From positions 124,001 through 188,000 of the forward strand of contig JASJFT010000052.1 of NCBI GenBank assembly GCA_030770425.1: a stretch of 64,000 nt of DNA, given 5' to 3'. The translations under genes were made by a program, and so were the position numbers. A model generated the notes under the pieces. That model saw only the letters and a program-made list of their open reading frames with translations. It did not search any database and was not told where the DNA came from. This DNA comes from Darksidea phi (lineage: Eukaryota > Ascomycota > Dothideomycetes > Pleosporales > Lentitheciaceae). Below, piece after piece: positions 23,456 through 34,859 of this stretch; the first letter of the stretch is position 1; the number at the start of each line of letters is the position of its first letter.

Positions 23456-24745
23456 CGCGGGCATCAGTCGTATTGTCTACGTTGCGGGCGATATGATGAG
23501 AAGTGAAAAATGCACTGATATAAGTCAAGAGGAGAGTACGGCGTAGCATTTGCGGTTTACTTAGCCGGTGGAACTTGATTCGCTGTGGTGTATTCTGGTG
23601 GGTACGAAACGGGAGGTGACAAATAAAGTCCCATGCATTAGGGTTCCTTGGAACCGGGAGGCGCTTCAGGTTCGGGTGCATCTGATATGCGGTGATACGG
23701 CGCAGCATAACTCGAAAAAGAAGCGCCTCATGTAACCCCCGACGCCGCTCGCGCTCGCTTCCCGCGCCCACCATCCAGAAAGGTGCTACAGTCTTCACAG
23801 CTCGCGAATTCGGTAAGTATAATCGATGAAGCCACTACGCTGTTTTCTCAACAGCTTCCATCGGCGTAACTGTGGATTAGAGGGTCTTACAAAGATTGAA
23901 GAAGCTTTGTAGTAAGCTACCTCTGCGCCTCCACAACCCACAACGTAGTAGTTGTTACATTATAATTATACGAACAAAACACATCCTAATGTATACTGCG
24001 GCGTTGTTGCAACGCGCAACCTTGTACCTATGAATACTTAGCCTGCAAGATCATCAAGCCAGTGCACGCGTAAACCGTACGCTGCTAATCAGGCTTCAGA
24101 ACACAGCAGACGCAGCAAGTTGTTGCGCCAAGGAGGCATAGCTGAAACAGCACCTTGAAAATGGAGAGGCTGGGGGGAGAAGCCGAGCTGGAAAGAATTA
24201 ACAGTCGTGGCACATTTATTTCATACGGCTCAACTGCCCTCTCACCATCTCATAATGGATAGGTTCAAAGCCATTCCTACAAGGATGAATTGCCAGATGC
24301 CAACTAGAACCAATCTGCGCTAATAGCCTAAATGACTCCGCAGTAGCTCCGCATCGAGCAATACGGCGTCTTGCGCTCCATCCGCCCATCAACGACCATA
24401 CAAACGTGCATTGAGAATTGCGCAACCATAGTCTATTCTACCATGCAACCGCTGGAGTGGGGGGTGGGAGAAAGAAGAGAAGTGATGGAGAAGTGTACAT
24501 GTTACATTACTTTCGATGCAAAGAAGGCGCGGAGACTGTGTAAATTATTACGTAACTGGTCGTGCCGTGCATGGAAGGCAAGACACACCTCGCCCTCACA
24601 CCTCACCATCGCCAAGTCTTTTATCCGTTGCATCAAACCTCAGACCTCAAGTCATTACGTCTAACCAACAGTCTTTACATAACCTTCTCAGCCCCTCCGT
24701 CCATATTTCGGGCATCTATTTACAATCCTAGTTCGTCACAACGAT
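23456..24745. other. intergenic, no gene recognised
   Basis: 1.3 kb between two minus-strand P450 genes. A minus-strand frame at 23442-23798 overlaps the first P450's start and is featureless. The centre (23.8-24.1 kb) is moderately AT-rich; no repeat was matched. Confidence 0.45.
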
Positions 24746-26503
24746 CTACTCGCGTACCGAGATACGGCACGGCATTCCATCAGCTGGATGAGCGCCGCCA
24801 TGACCCCTCTGATACGCCCTCTCCCCCTTGAACGTGCACTGCCTCAGCTTGGGAATACCGTGCAACTCGTCCCACTCAGCATAAGCATCCTCAAAGTCGA
24901 ATGTTCTCATGGTCATAACAAGCGTAATACGGAGATCCAGCATCGACAAGGTCTGGCCAAGACAGTCTCGAGGTCCGCGCTCAAAAGGTCGCCACGCACC
25001 TTGAACAGGATATAGCGGGTCTTCAGGGCCGACGAGGTAACGTTCCGGTATAAACGCGAGCGGATCTTTCCAGTAGTTTGGATTGCGGTGGAGAGAGCTG
25101 TGCAGGACCCAAACGTTGGTGTTCTCAGTTGGATAGTCCACGTTTCCCTTGTCATTGTGCAGGCTAAAACTGGCTTTTCCGCGCCGGAAACCGGACGCAG
25201 GGGTGAAGAGCCGAAGGACTTCCTTAATCACGGCAGTGGTGTATGGCAGCTGATTAAGTAGCTGGGGCATCTCTCGTAGGAGCTTTGGAGCCGCAGATAC
25301 ATCCTTTCCAAAGATCTCGTCATGCTCTGCACGGAGCTTTCTAAGGGCGATAGGGTTCTTGAATAAGAGGTAGAAGGCATAACAGATAGTCGGAGAGGTA
25401 GAGTCGTGCGCCACAAAGAACATAAGGCGTAGCTGAGTCGTAGCCCATTTCTTGAATTCTGGATCGAGCTGCTGGGGAGGATTGTCGCTGTGCTTTTTTA
25501 TGTAGTCAGACAGTGCGAGGTCGACCGCTGCTCTGTTTGCGGTGGTGGTTGCCATTCCGGCCTTGAACTCCGCATAACGCTTATCGAGCACTTCGGAGAT
25601 ATATTGCTTGAGTATCCGGCCGTTGTACCATGAGATGAGACGAATGAGAGGGCTCCATCGGACAAGCGGGCTTCTCAATTCTCCCAGATAGTGCCAATCA
25701 AGCGTATTCCTAAAGGCAGAAACGAATGCATTGTTGCCTCCCTGTTGAGCATGGAGTCGTTGATTCCTACACGGCATGAGTGTTTGTGGTAAGATACTGA
25801 GAGGCATCTTTGCTTACAAGGTCAAAGAGCCGGCGATATCCATAGCGTATCTAACAGTAACTTGATCTAAAGGGAATATTTTATTCTTACTAGCATACTC
25901 CTTCAAGACCCTAACGTAAGCCTCAGCCTCCTGGATGACATGCTCGGTCTGGTTCAGGATGTAGCTAGAGTTGAACCCCGAAGAGAAGACATTCCGCGCT
26001 CGCTTCCACTCAGGCCCGTTGATCGTAAAGATGCTGTTCCCTCCAGCAATTGCATGGAGAAACTGTACGAGGTCGTCCGGTCGGTCGGTGCCGATATCGT
26101 TTTGCTGACAAGCCTGAATTGCGTAGGTCGGAGAAGAGCTTATCAATAGCGGGTTGATGAACGGCCAGAGATCCATGTAGTAGAGCGAATCGGACTCGTC
26201 GTCGAACTCACGCGATAGGTCGTGAAAGATGTCTGGGCGATGGATATCCGGGGGAATCTTATACTTCTTGAATGCTTCGTTCAAGACAAGGAGATGACCG
26301 AAGATCGGGTTCCATTTTGGCATAGGCTATGAGGTGTCAGTTTTGCATTGTTGTGATCAATAGCTGACCGCACTCACCAACCCTTTCTTCACCTTCTTGT
26401 AATAGAAATCTGATCGCGCTTTGTACAGAAGGAAAAAGAAGTACGCGAGACCGGTGCCAGATAGGGTGGCAAAGGCAAGTCCTAGCTTTGACCAAAGAAC
26501 CAT
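24746..26503 (-). CDS. cytochrome P450 monooxygenase 2
   Basis: Three exons: 26378-26503, 25818-26326, 24746-25766; 551 aa. The anchor is residues 7-27, followed by PMPKWNPIFGH. Other motifs are TINGPEWKRARNVFSSGF (C-helix), VAHDSTSPT (I-helix, with His in place of the usual Gly and Thr retained), KEVLR (ExxR), FIPERY and FERGPRDCLGQ with the haem Cys. The sequence resembles sterigmatocystin-cluster StcL-like and related CYPs; the substrate is unknown. An in-frame ATG at 26653 would add 50 basic residues before the anchor and is judged unlikely. The gene lies 1.3 kb from P450 1 in the same orientation. Confidence 0.88.
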
Positions 26504-26969
26504 CACGAAAGTGCGCGGGAGAAAATGTTCGCGGGAACTGATCGAAAGCAGGATATTGCGGGGTGGGCGAGGAGAAGGGAGCGCCAACAACGTTGAGGCG
26601 GCACAGCCGCGCACTTCCTTTGTATCACCGTAAGCGCGCTCAAAGTGTTTCATTACGCAATATATTAGAGATTAAAATACAAATTACTAACCATTTTCAA
26701 TAAAGAAATGAGCCCTAATATGCTCCTATAGATACGTTTACTATTACTTAGTTATTAAAAGTCAGTTATTCATATATAAATACCGTTACAGTGCCGGTAT
26801 TCAGATATGTACAGGTTATCATCAGGGTGCACTTCTTACAATAGCATATTTAGGCATCCTTTGGGAATAAAAAATACACTTATAGTAAGTTCCGGCTGGT
26901 TTATAAGCTGTACACTTAGATTCCTTCTACATATATTGTATCATAGCTAGATAGCCAGCTGCCAATCTC
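26504..26969. other. AT-rich intergenic stretch
   Basis: From about 26640 to 26960 the sequence is AT-rich (many TTA, ATA and TAT words), consistent with a small RIP-decayed relic between the P450 and the kinase. No coding potential is seen. Confidence 0.45.
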
Positions 26970-28033
26970 TTATGGAACATCTGCAAACCAGGGGTGCGCC
27001 AGTACCTCGTAAGCAGTCAGCCGTCGTCCCGGGTCCATGCTCGTCATTCGTTTGACTAGATCCTTGAAGTCTGGCTCAAGCATTTCCCACCGTTCAATTG
27101 GCTGCCTGGGGCGGTTTTCTTTACCGAACGCTTGCAGTATCAGGGTATACAAGCCGACCCAAGGGTTATCCTTAAGATGCTCGAGCAACCCAGTCATTCC
27201 CTCTACATCGCCGAAATAAGAGATCTGGCGTTCAAGAACAATGGCCAGTTTCTCCTCTCCTTCATTGAGTTCCTCGTCGGACACAGCAAATATTATATGC
27301 TTTGTAATGGCGAAGATACACTACGATACTTATAGTCAGACCATGTCAAAAGTAATCTGAGAACAAAACATACGACAATCCCAAAAGAGAATATATCTGT
27401 TGGTTTTTGCACCGCACCAGACGCATGTGCTTCAGGACTTCGCCACATCCAGTTTCCAACTTGCCTTCCAACGATATCACAGTCCGGTGGTACGTAAGCA
27501 GAATCCTCAAGATCTGCTACCTGTACTCTATCGACGACAATAGTGCCGTCCTTTTTCTCGGTCCAGTCGATCATAATGTTATCTGCTTTGATATCGGTGT
27601 GGACGATATCTTTGTCGTGCAGTGCTATAATACCGCGCAGGGCGTCCTTTAAAATCTGCTTCGTTAGAGAAACCGGGACGTCTTTATCGGCAAATCCAAG
27701 AAGGTGGTCTCTAAAGTAGGCGTATGCAAACATAGATTCATCGGGAATAGTGTCTGCGGATACACGAACGTAGGGAGAGCTGCGAACGTCGTTGTACAAA
27801 GGTTCTAGGTACGCATATCTCGTTGCGCTAAGCTTTTTCAGTACATATTTCCGATCATCTGACCTAAACGACATGTAAGCTACCACACCGCATCGTTGTA
27901 AGCATAGTTCTGGTCGAACTGACGAGGCTAGATAAACACGTCCCAGACCGTGCGGCATAGGCTTGTCCTGGAGAATCCGCTCAACTAGATAGCGGCGGCC
28001 TGACTGCCCCACGACTCGCGTAATGGCAGACAT
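26970..28033 (-). CDS. divergent fungal protein kinase
   Basis: Two exons: 27374-28033 and 26970-27320; 336 aa. Kinase landmarks are a poor glycine loop, KYVLKKLS (subdomain II Lys), HTDIKADNIM near 143-152 (HRD-type loop as HTD, with Lys and Asn), VADLED in place of DFG, GNWMWRSPEA (APE-like) and FSFGIVCIFAITKHIIFAV spanning the intron. The DFG Asp is kept as the D of DLE, so activity is possible. This matches a lineage-expanded ascomycete kinase group of unknown pathway. The acceptor at 27321 was picked because it restores the conserved CIFAITKH block. A decayed paralogue lies at 30188-30290. Confidence 0.83.
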
Positions 28034-29171
28034 TGAATGAGAGACTTGAGGCTCGGCAAGGTTGGAGAAAGAGACCTTCTGATTAGGTATGGAAGAGAAA
28101 GGGAGCTGTTGGGAAGGGGAACATGCGGCGAAGCGCGCGGAGCGAAAAGAAAAGGGTACTAATGCCTACGGAGTGCGATGCTGGCGCGAGCCTTGGGCAC
28201 GGCCCTCTGGCCAAGCAGGCGTCTTGGCGCGCACATAGCTTCTCTCGTACACGTTTCCCGCACCTAGTCGTATGCGTTCACATTCCTCTGTTGCACCCCG
28301 TGAGTACATCTCATATCGCTTGCATACTGTGTATGGTGGCAGCAAACACATGTCTAAGATAATTTTTCTAATGGAGCTTTCGTTACTTTCCCGCATCTTC
28401 TGCCTTGCGGGGCCAACTGCGCCGCAACTAACGGTGGACTCTAACGCAAAATATTAACTATTACGAGACTACTCCAAAAGGGTATTAACTCCGTATCCCC
28501 TTTCGTGATAAATGTGCCGTGTCAAATTGTTATCCCATGTAGAAAGCATAACTGGGATTGTAACATACGCTCAGACAACACGCAAGACCACAAGATAGAG
28601 CGCATGAAACTTCTTGGTCCATATCTTGGCTCGCTGGTGAGGTACGCCTCATCGTTATATCACATGTACTGCATACTGTGCCTCTTTAAGCGCCCATACC
28701 TCGTTAACCAACTTACCTTAGGTACATCGCGTTCCGAAACTCTACATCATTGGCTCCATTGTACAGCCCACATTTTGCCGAGCCTACCCTTGATACGTTA
28801 TTGCAGGCACCGAGTGATGGAAAGTCGAAATCAACCTTGCCTCAAACAACAAGGTTCTTTGTCCAATCGAACCAGCAATCTCTGCTTTAAAATGCCTACA
28901 GATAGAGGTTCCAATGCCATGCTCTCATATTTAACAGACAACACTATCATCGGCTTCCAAACCATTACCGGCCCTTTCTTACACTACCTCGTGATTTTGT
29001 CCCCTCCTTTTGAATCGGTAGGTATCCTCCAGTACTTATGACCTGTTAAATAACTCATTCTATCGCAGATTATTATTTCACTCGTCCACGTACACGAGCT
29101 TCTTTTGCCAAGAACTAGAACAAGCCTCTTCCTATATCATCGCCTTTGTTCAGCTCGCTTCTTTGTTAACT
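28034..29171. other. intergenic, no gene recognised
   Basis: Shared upstream region of the kinase and the small two-exon gene. A plus-strand frame at 28505-29041 (178 codons) has no ATG at its start and no motif; I leave it uncalled. Confidence 0.4.
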
Positions 29172-29540
29172 ATGTCGAGTCGCTACGTAGCCAGCACATT
29201 CCTTACAACCGTCCAGAATGGCTCCAAATCCTTGGCAGTAGAATATGTCACCAAGACAACTTCATGGGTTCGCCCGAGTGAATTTCCGTCTGCCGATGTG
29301 AAGAGTGGATTCGTTGCTGCTGTGGAGGAAAATTTCAGCCAGTTCAAACCAAATACGTCGAGAGTGGCCGTGAAGTTCGTAACCACATATACACTGCTGA
29401 AGACTTTCCAACTCATACTTTGATCTAGGGAATCCGAACACCAGTCTGATGTAGATAGCCGCATTCATTATACTGCCTTCGGACTTGATGCCAATGGAAA
29501 CGTGACCGAGGTTCAACACGTCGTAAAAAGACGAAAATGA
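29172..29540 (+). CDS. small two-exon protein, unknown function
   Basis: Exons 29172-29374 and 29429-29540; 104 aa. Exon 1 encodes SSRYVASTFLTTVQNGSKSL...VEYVTKTTSWVRPSEFPSADVK, and exon 2 continues ESEHQSDVDSRIHYTAFGLDANGNVTEVQHVV. The two halves fit a single soluble beta-rich domain similar in style to small uncharacterised proteins of dothideomycetes. The junction uses a GTTCGT donor and CTAG acceptor and restores the frame. No function is proposed. Confidence 0.5.
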
Positions 29541-30187
29541 AGCGAGTGGAAGTGGGCCGAGGTCACTAACCTTAAAATCACTGATTCTCCTTACACTCAG
29601 TTGCAATGCTGGACACAAGTTGGTGCGCTGTATCAAGGTCCCTAAGCCACCGAGGCTTGTGACCTGACTGTCGGAAGAGAAGTTCGTAGTTGAATCGAAT
29701 AATGTATGCAGAAGTTGCCCTTTTCTTTGCTATGTTGTGCTCTGTACATTTCACCTATTGTACCATGGCCCGGGTTGTCCTAAATTCACTTGGAATGCAT
29801 TCTGAAGACAGTTACAGATGTGGGAGCCCAAGGGCAGAGATAAAGTCATAAGATCTCTCATGTCTACGGATCTCATCTTGTTACCTCAAGTAGATATAGA
29901 AACAGCTATGAACATCTGAAGATGACAATTACGCATAGCCAACACCGCTCTTTTGAATCTGAAATGGTTGAACAAGGAGTAAGTCGTACACCTTTCCCAC
30001 ACACATAGATGCTAATCGATGCTAAGTTTAAAACCAGCTCTCCTAAAATATAGTGCCTAGATGTGGTGCAGCCTGCCATCATACTGGGGTTGAGCAGCAT
30101 TCGGGTCGTCAAATTGGAACGCTACAGCTTCTCTGTAGCTGTTGGTTTGGCCGGGCAGTAAGCCTTTGTGTCCTACGGTACCAGACA
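29541..30187. other. intergenic, no gene recognised
   Basis: No recognisable gene; this leads into the kinase fragment. Confidence 0.4.
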
Positions 30188-30290
30188 GTTTCCAACTTCT
30201 CTTCTAACGACATCGCACTCTGGTGGAACGTAGGCAGAATCCCTGAGACCTACTACCTGTACTCTGTCGACGGCAATAATGCCGTCGTTG
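30188..30290 (-). pseudogene. protein-kinase gene fragment
   Basis: About 100 bp aligns without gaps to 27446-27545 of the kinase gene (shared words AGTTTCCAACTT, CTACCTGTACTCT, AATGCCGTC against AGTGCCGTC). On the minus strand it encodes a decayed version of the strand before and after the kinase DFG-like motif (ending near SAYVPP). Flanks no longer align, so only an orphan piece of a paralogue remains, just before the AT-rich transposon debris. Confidence 0.75.
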
Positions 30291-30329
30291 ACGCGATTTT
30301 GTCGGAGATTGCGTTCGCAATATCCTAAT

Positions 30330-32600
30330 AGAGTACCGGGAACATAAAGGAGGTCCTCTTCACTTCCTTAGGGTTAAAGAACTTCTTCCTCCTCATTTAT
30401 AATAGGGTAATAATTATACCTTGGGTAATATGGTGAAGCAATTAAAGAAAGTAAAGAAAGTATAATTAGCTTAACTAAGCAAAGCTCCGTAAAATAGAAC
30501 TAACTTTAGATAAGGGAAGTAACTCCGAATAAGAATTACTAGGGGCATATATGAGCTAATAGTAAATAACATTAGAAGTCTCTTAGAACTAGCGGACCTC
30601 AGAGATTATCTATAAATATAACTCAATAGAGAGTCGGGTATATATAATCGAGGGTAGGTATAAAATCTTGCTGTAAAAGAAGTACTCACAGAAGACGTCT
30701 ACATTACGCGGGATACTGTCACGAATTTAGGAGGGCTTTTAGATGCGGTCTAACGGCAAAAGTGCCAAGCGAAGCCACTAATAGAAGCCAGCCTTGCGTT
30801 CCACCACAGTTGTGGTTAGTCATTCGGCTCAGGATGCCGAACAGCTGGGGAGGAAGTCGATGTTCGCTATGCACCCCGCTTTTACTCCTCAACAGAAAGC
30901 ATCCCAGCTGAGGTCAAATCATTGCCAGTGCATCTTCAGCTATGCCGTTGGCCTTCTAATTAGCACGCTTCCCCCGAGAGCGCAAAGGCCATACAAATCC
31001 TAGGGTCGTTGCGTTGCTAGGCTTGCACCAAGTGCATTTTATTGGATATCCAACGAAAACTATGGCAACAGGGCTGATACTGTGCAAGGCCGCAGCGATC
31101 CCTTCCTCATCCACTCACAAGCACAGATAACACCTGAATTCACGTACGTTTGCTAGACTCAAATACGTTGCCTACGGTTATGTCCTCGCTTTTGGCCGAC
31201 AATCCCGTTGACTCTATACTTGGAACAGGCGATAACATTACGATATAATTTTTTTTCGATTAGCCTACTTAATAAAGATAGTATAATATGACAGTATCCC
31301 CTCCCCCAGGAGCTTGGGCCTCTACCCGGCGCGACGTCACGTTGGCTCCTGGGCTGGCTGTGTTTTTTGTGATTCTAATCACCTTATTGTGTTTCAATAT
31401 TTCGATATCTCACGCAACAGTACAGGCACCAACTATACGACAATAATAGCTCCTAATTTACTAATAATATATATAGATAGTTAAACGCGTAGATAACGCC
31501 GAACCCCCTACTCTCCCTAGCTAGGTATCCCCGTCGTCCTCCGTCCTACCTATCCCTACCGGTTCCTCCGCATTTGATCCCCTACGCCATCGTTCGTATC
31601 GTATCTACTATAGATACTAGCTCCATCTTCTACGTCAGGTATTGGTTCCCTCGATAGCCTACTAAGAAGGCCGATTCCTTCCTCCTAAACGGTCTTCCTT
31701 ATATAAGCTTGTCCTCTAGCCTACGCAGACGGAATAGCTACCTCTTAACGAAACGCCTATCCTCGTTATATAGGGCCTTAGATAGGAATATATTATAGGT
31801 AACTACTAATAGCTATACGAGAATCCTATTACCGCTCGTTCCCTCGAATATATCTAACGTATAGTTGGTTTTATACTAATAATTATTATAATTAAGGAGC
31901 CCTATCGGCAGTACCTCCCGCCTGTAGCGCCGGGGACGCTCTACCGCGATATTCGAAAGGTTTAGAGCACTATACTCGAATAGCCTATTATACCCTAGTT
32001 CCTCCTACTAAAGGTCCTGATAAAGGACTAGGTGAACAATCGTTGGTGAAGATATATAGTTAGTAGGTGTTAATATAAGGAAGCTGGCTGAGGATAAGAG
32101 ATAGATATAAGTAGGATACTAGTATTATCGCAGGCAATTTTTATACTGTGGTAGTGTGGGTACGCTAACTCATCGCTACTACTATTAGTCTCCCAACCTG
32201 GCTCTGTGGTTCGGTATTATATGTCATTTCTCGTCCAGCGCCTCAATATTCGAAACATTACCTCGTCGCTTACGATCGATAGTACTGTATATAGCTCTAC
32301 AGCTCTATTATCGTGTATAAGGTGTGGGTATAGCACCTCTACTGTGTTCAAACTCCTACTGTATTTCGTGCGGACCTTCTAAAGAGACTCCCACTATACA
32401 AATCCAAATCAAATAATATGACAGTATGGTACTAGAGGGAAGAGGCTATATAGTATACGATACCCCGACGTTACTTATAGTTTCTTCCTTCTATATACGA
32501 CCGATGAAGGAATACAAGACTATAAGGGAAGCTACTATTCCACTTAAAAGATATTATTTGAAAACAACCCCCGCTTTTTCTTTAACGCTATATGGGTATC
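30330..32600. mobile_element. AT-rich, RIP-decayed transposon debris
   Basis: The composition shifts sharply to TA-rich words (TATA, TTAG, CTAA, ATATAT) with frequent stops in all frames, as expected of repeat-induced point mutation. Segments at 30716 onward (TGTCACGAATTTAGG) and 31285 onward (TGACAGTATCCCC) look like possible LTR starts, but no reverse transcriptase, integrase or transposase could be read. A 15-bp direct repeat (ATAATATGACAGTAT) occurs near 31288 and 32413. Repeat copy 2 is inside. Confidence 0.55.
32220..32427 (+). repeat. dispersed repeat, copy 2 (RIP-mutated)
   Basis: Aligned to copy 1 at 16290-16498. Many differences are CpA to TpA or TpG to TpA changes (GACAG to GATAG, TGTGTACAGC to TGTATATAGC, GTGTAAGG to GTATAAGG, TGCAAA to TACAAA), which fit RIP. 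Confidence 0.85.
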
Positions 32601-32799
32601 TCAATATCATGTAAACTCTTGAATCGAATCGTATCAGGCGTAACGCCAAAACGTCTAGTGGTTGCTGCCACCAGATGACACCTAGTAGTCATAAGAAACC
32701 AGTATATGCTATCTTCGACTGCGGGACAAGGTCTAACGCGTGCCTTAATGTTTGCAGCATCTAGTACTGTGTGCATAACCTATTGGCTGTTGCTTACTT

Positions 32800-34589
32800 C
32801 TAGATATTTTGGAAATTGAACTGCTGCACGGGAGCCATCATATCCCACTGCAACCCCTCGTGCACATCAACCGCAGGCGGCAAGTCAGTCAACCCCATCG
32901 CAGCATCCAGCTCTGCACCCTCAGCATCCATCATGTCGAGCTCGTCCAGGCCACGGTCGAATAACTTTTCCAGACTCGGGTCGAATACGGTCGGAAAGGG
33001 ATCTTCGTTTGCTTTTGCATGGCCACTCTGCATTGGCAACGGTATAGACTGGTTCGTAAAGTATGGCAAGGGAGTCTGCGGTAAACTAGGCTCGGTAGAA
33101 TCAAACATGGACATAGGGTCGTCTAGACCACCGATCCAGAACTGGCCGCCGGTCATCGCGTCGCGTTCGAGGATGGCGTCGTTGATTTCGGCGTCGGACA
33201 GATTGTGCTCGGCGCGGAGATGGCGGCGCAGATCACAATCCCTGTAGAAGCGGTACTCGCAAGTTTGGATCAAGCAAGGGATTTCTCTACCCTGACCATA
33301 TCCGACTCCAGTAAGGAGAGTGAGCGCGGACGGTTCTGGGTGTTTCTTCCGCGATTTGGCCATCTTTCGCATGGCTTTACGGTTCTGGAGGCCAAGATGG
33401 TGCGTGCGGATATGCTGTTCTAAGGAAGACTTGGCCTTGAACGGGGCGCCGCATGCGTTCTCGCCAGTCCAGCCACTAAGGTCTGCATGCTTTGAGTTGC
33501 TTACTGCATCTACCGTACAGAAGAACTTCAACTGCTTGTCGTGGACGGCCTGAATGTGAACATTGAGGTTGTGTTTCCTGTTGAAGACGCTGTCGCAGCC
33601 AGGCCTCGGGCAGTGGAACTGTGGTTGACTCGCTGGATCGCCATGAACGGTTCGGAAGTGGCTTTTGAGGCCGGAGTGATCCCTGAACTTGAGGCTACAT
33701 GCAGGGCAGGTGGGTGGGTGGACATCGCGCAAATGTGCCTGAAACTCCTCATGGCTCCGGAACGAGAGGGGCTCTTTCGGGACTGTCATGACTTCTCCAT
33801 GCTCGTTTTGGATCGTCTCAACCTCTGTGCCGGGCAGGATGCAGATCATGCAGAAGTGGCCCTCCGGTTCGGCATCTCCGTGCGCCTTGGCCGTGTGCTT
33901 GCGCAGACTGCCCTCCGTCTGGTATCCGTGTGTGCATCGTTCATTCGTCTCTGGGTCCACGTAGGTGCAGGGGTACGGCTTCGCTTCCAGATGCTGTGTC
34001 TTGATATGCGCATCGAGAGTCTTCTGCTTTCTGAAGGCCTCATTGCATGGCGGATAGCCAGTACAATAGAACTTGGACTCGTGGACATCCTTGTGCCGCT
34101 GAAGCCGGCCGTTGGATGTAAATGTCTTGCCGCACCCTTCCCAATCGCACCCAAAGTTTCGCGCTGGTTCGGCGTGGGCGTTCCTCAGATGTCGCTGAAG
34201 GTGGTCTTTGCGGGGAAAGGTCTTGTCGCAGCCATGGTGGGGGCAGGCGTAGGGTCGTTCCTTGTTGTGGCTTCGCATGTGGGCTTCGAGACGGCAAGGT
34301 CGGTTGAAGCGCTGTCCGCAGTCTTGATATTCGCACACGTAGTTCCATGCCCGACGAGCCTCGCTCTCAGCTCGCTTCGTGCCATTGTCGGTGAAGTTTA
34401 CGATGTAATCGCCGGAGGTGTCAGACATGAAGCCCTCGTCCGGGACGAAGATGTCTTCGGGTTGCTTGCCCGACACGTCTATGCAATGAATTAGCGATTG
34501 CAAGCTCCATAGTTTCTCAACACACCTTTACGCGCTCTCTTTCGAGACGGTGCATCGCCTCGGTCGGTATCTTTGCGCTTGGAAGCCAT
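32800..34589 (-). CDS. transcription factor IIIA (C2H2 zinc fingers)
   Basis: Two exons: 34526-34589 and 32800-34478; 580 aa. A basic N-terminus (residues 1-22, KRK and RKRARK) is followed by tandem C2H2 fingers from about residue 60: CEYQDCGQRF, CPHHGCDKTFPRKDHLQRHLRNAH, CDWEGCGKTFTSNGRLQRH, CTGYPPCNEAF and further fingers, with a long spacer before the later fingers and an acidic C-terminal tail. The linker pattern and finger set match fungal TFIIIA, which binds the 5S rRNA gene internal control region and 5S RNA. The split Asp codon at the intron restores the frame. The gene is divergent from RPB6. Confidence 0.9.
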
Positions 34590-34859
34590 TGCGCTGCCGG
34601 CCGCATTTGTTTTCTCGAGCGTCCGCCGAGGCCAAAAAAATATCGACAATTCGACCGCCAAGACTTCGACGCAGGCGTCAATGGTGCGTCGCGCTAAGGA
34701 CGCTAGCACGTGATTGGATCGCGGCTTTCAAGATTTCTTTCGGGCATTCAAGCACGTCTGCCTCCCTCTGCACCACCTACGCGATCTCTACCTCCCTAAA
34801 GACCATCGCATATCCGCAGCCATCGTCATCTACGCAACTTTTTGTACCTCCACAGCGCC
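34590..34859. promoter_or_regulatory. bidirectional promoter TFIIIA / RPB6
   Basis: Only 270 bp separate the two ATGs, so both genes share one promoter region. Short CG-rich patches and a CACGTG word (34708-34713) are present; pyrimidine-rich leader sequence precedes the RPB6 ATG. No TATA box was seen. Confidence 0.5.

Noticed and set aside
23442..23798. 118-codon minus-strand frame
   Set aside because: Covers the first P450's start region in another frame and has no family signal.
26504..26653. longer N-terminus for P450 2 from the ATG at 26653
   Set aside because: Would place 50 basic residues before the membrane anchor; the ATG at 26503 gives the normal P450 start.
28505..29041. 178-codon plus frame
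   Set aside because: No ATG at its start and no recognisable motif; insufficient support.
33541..34494. 317-codon plus-strand frame
   Set aside because: Antisense shadow of the TFIIIA zinc-finger exon.
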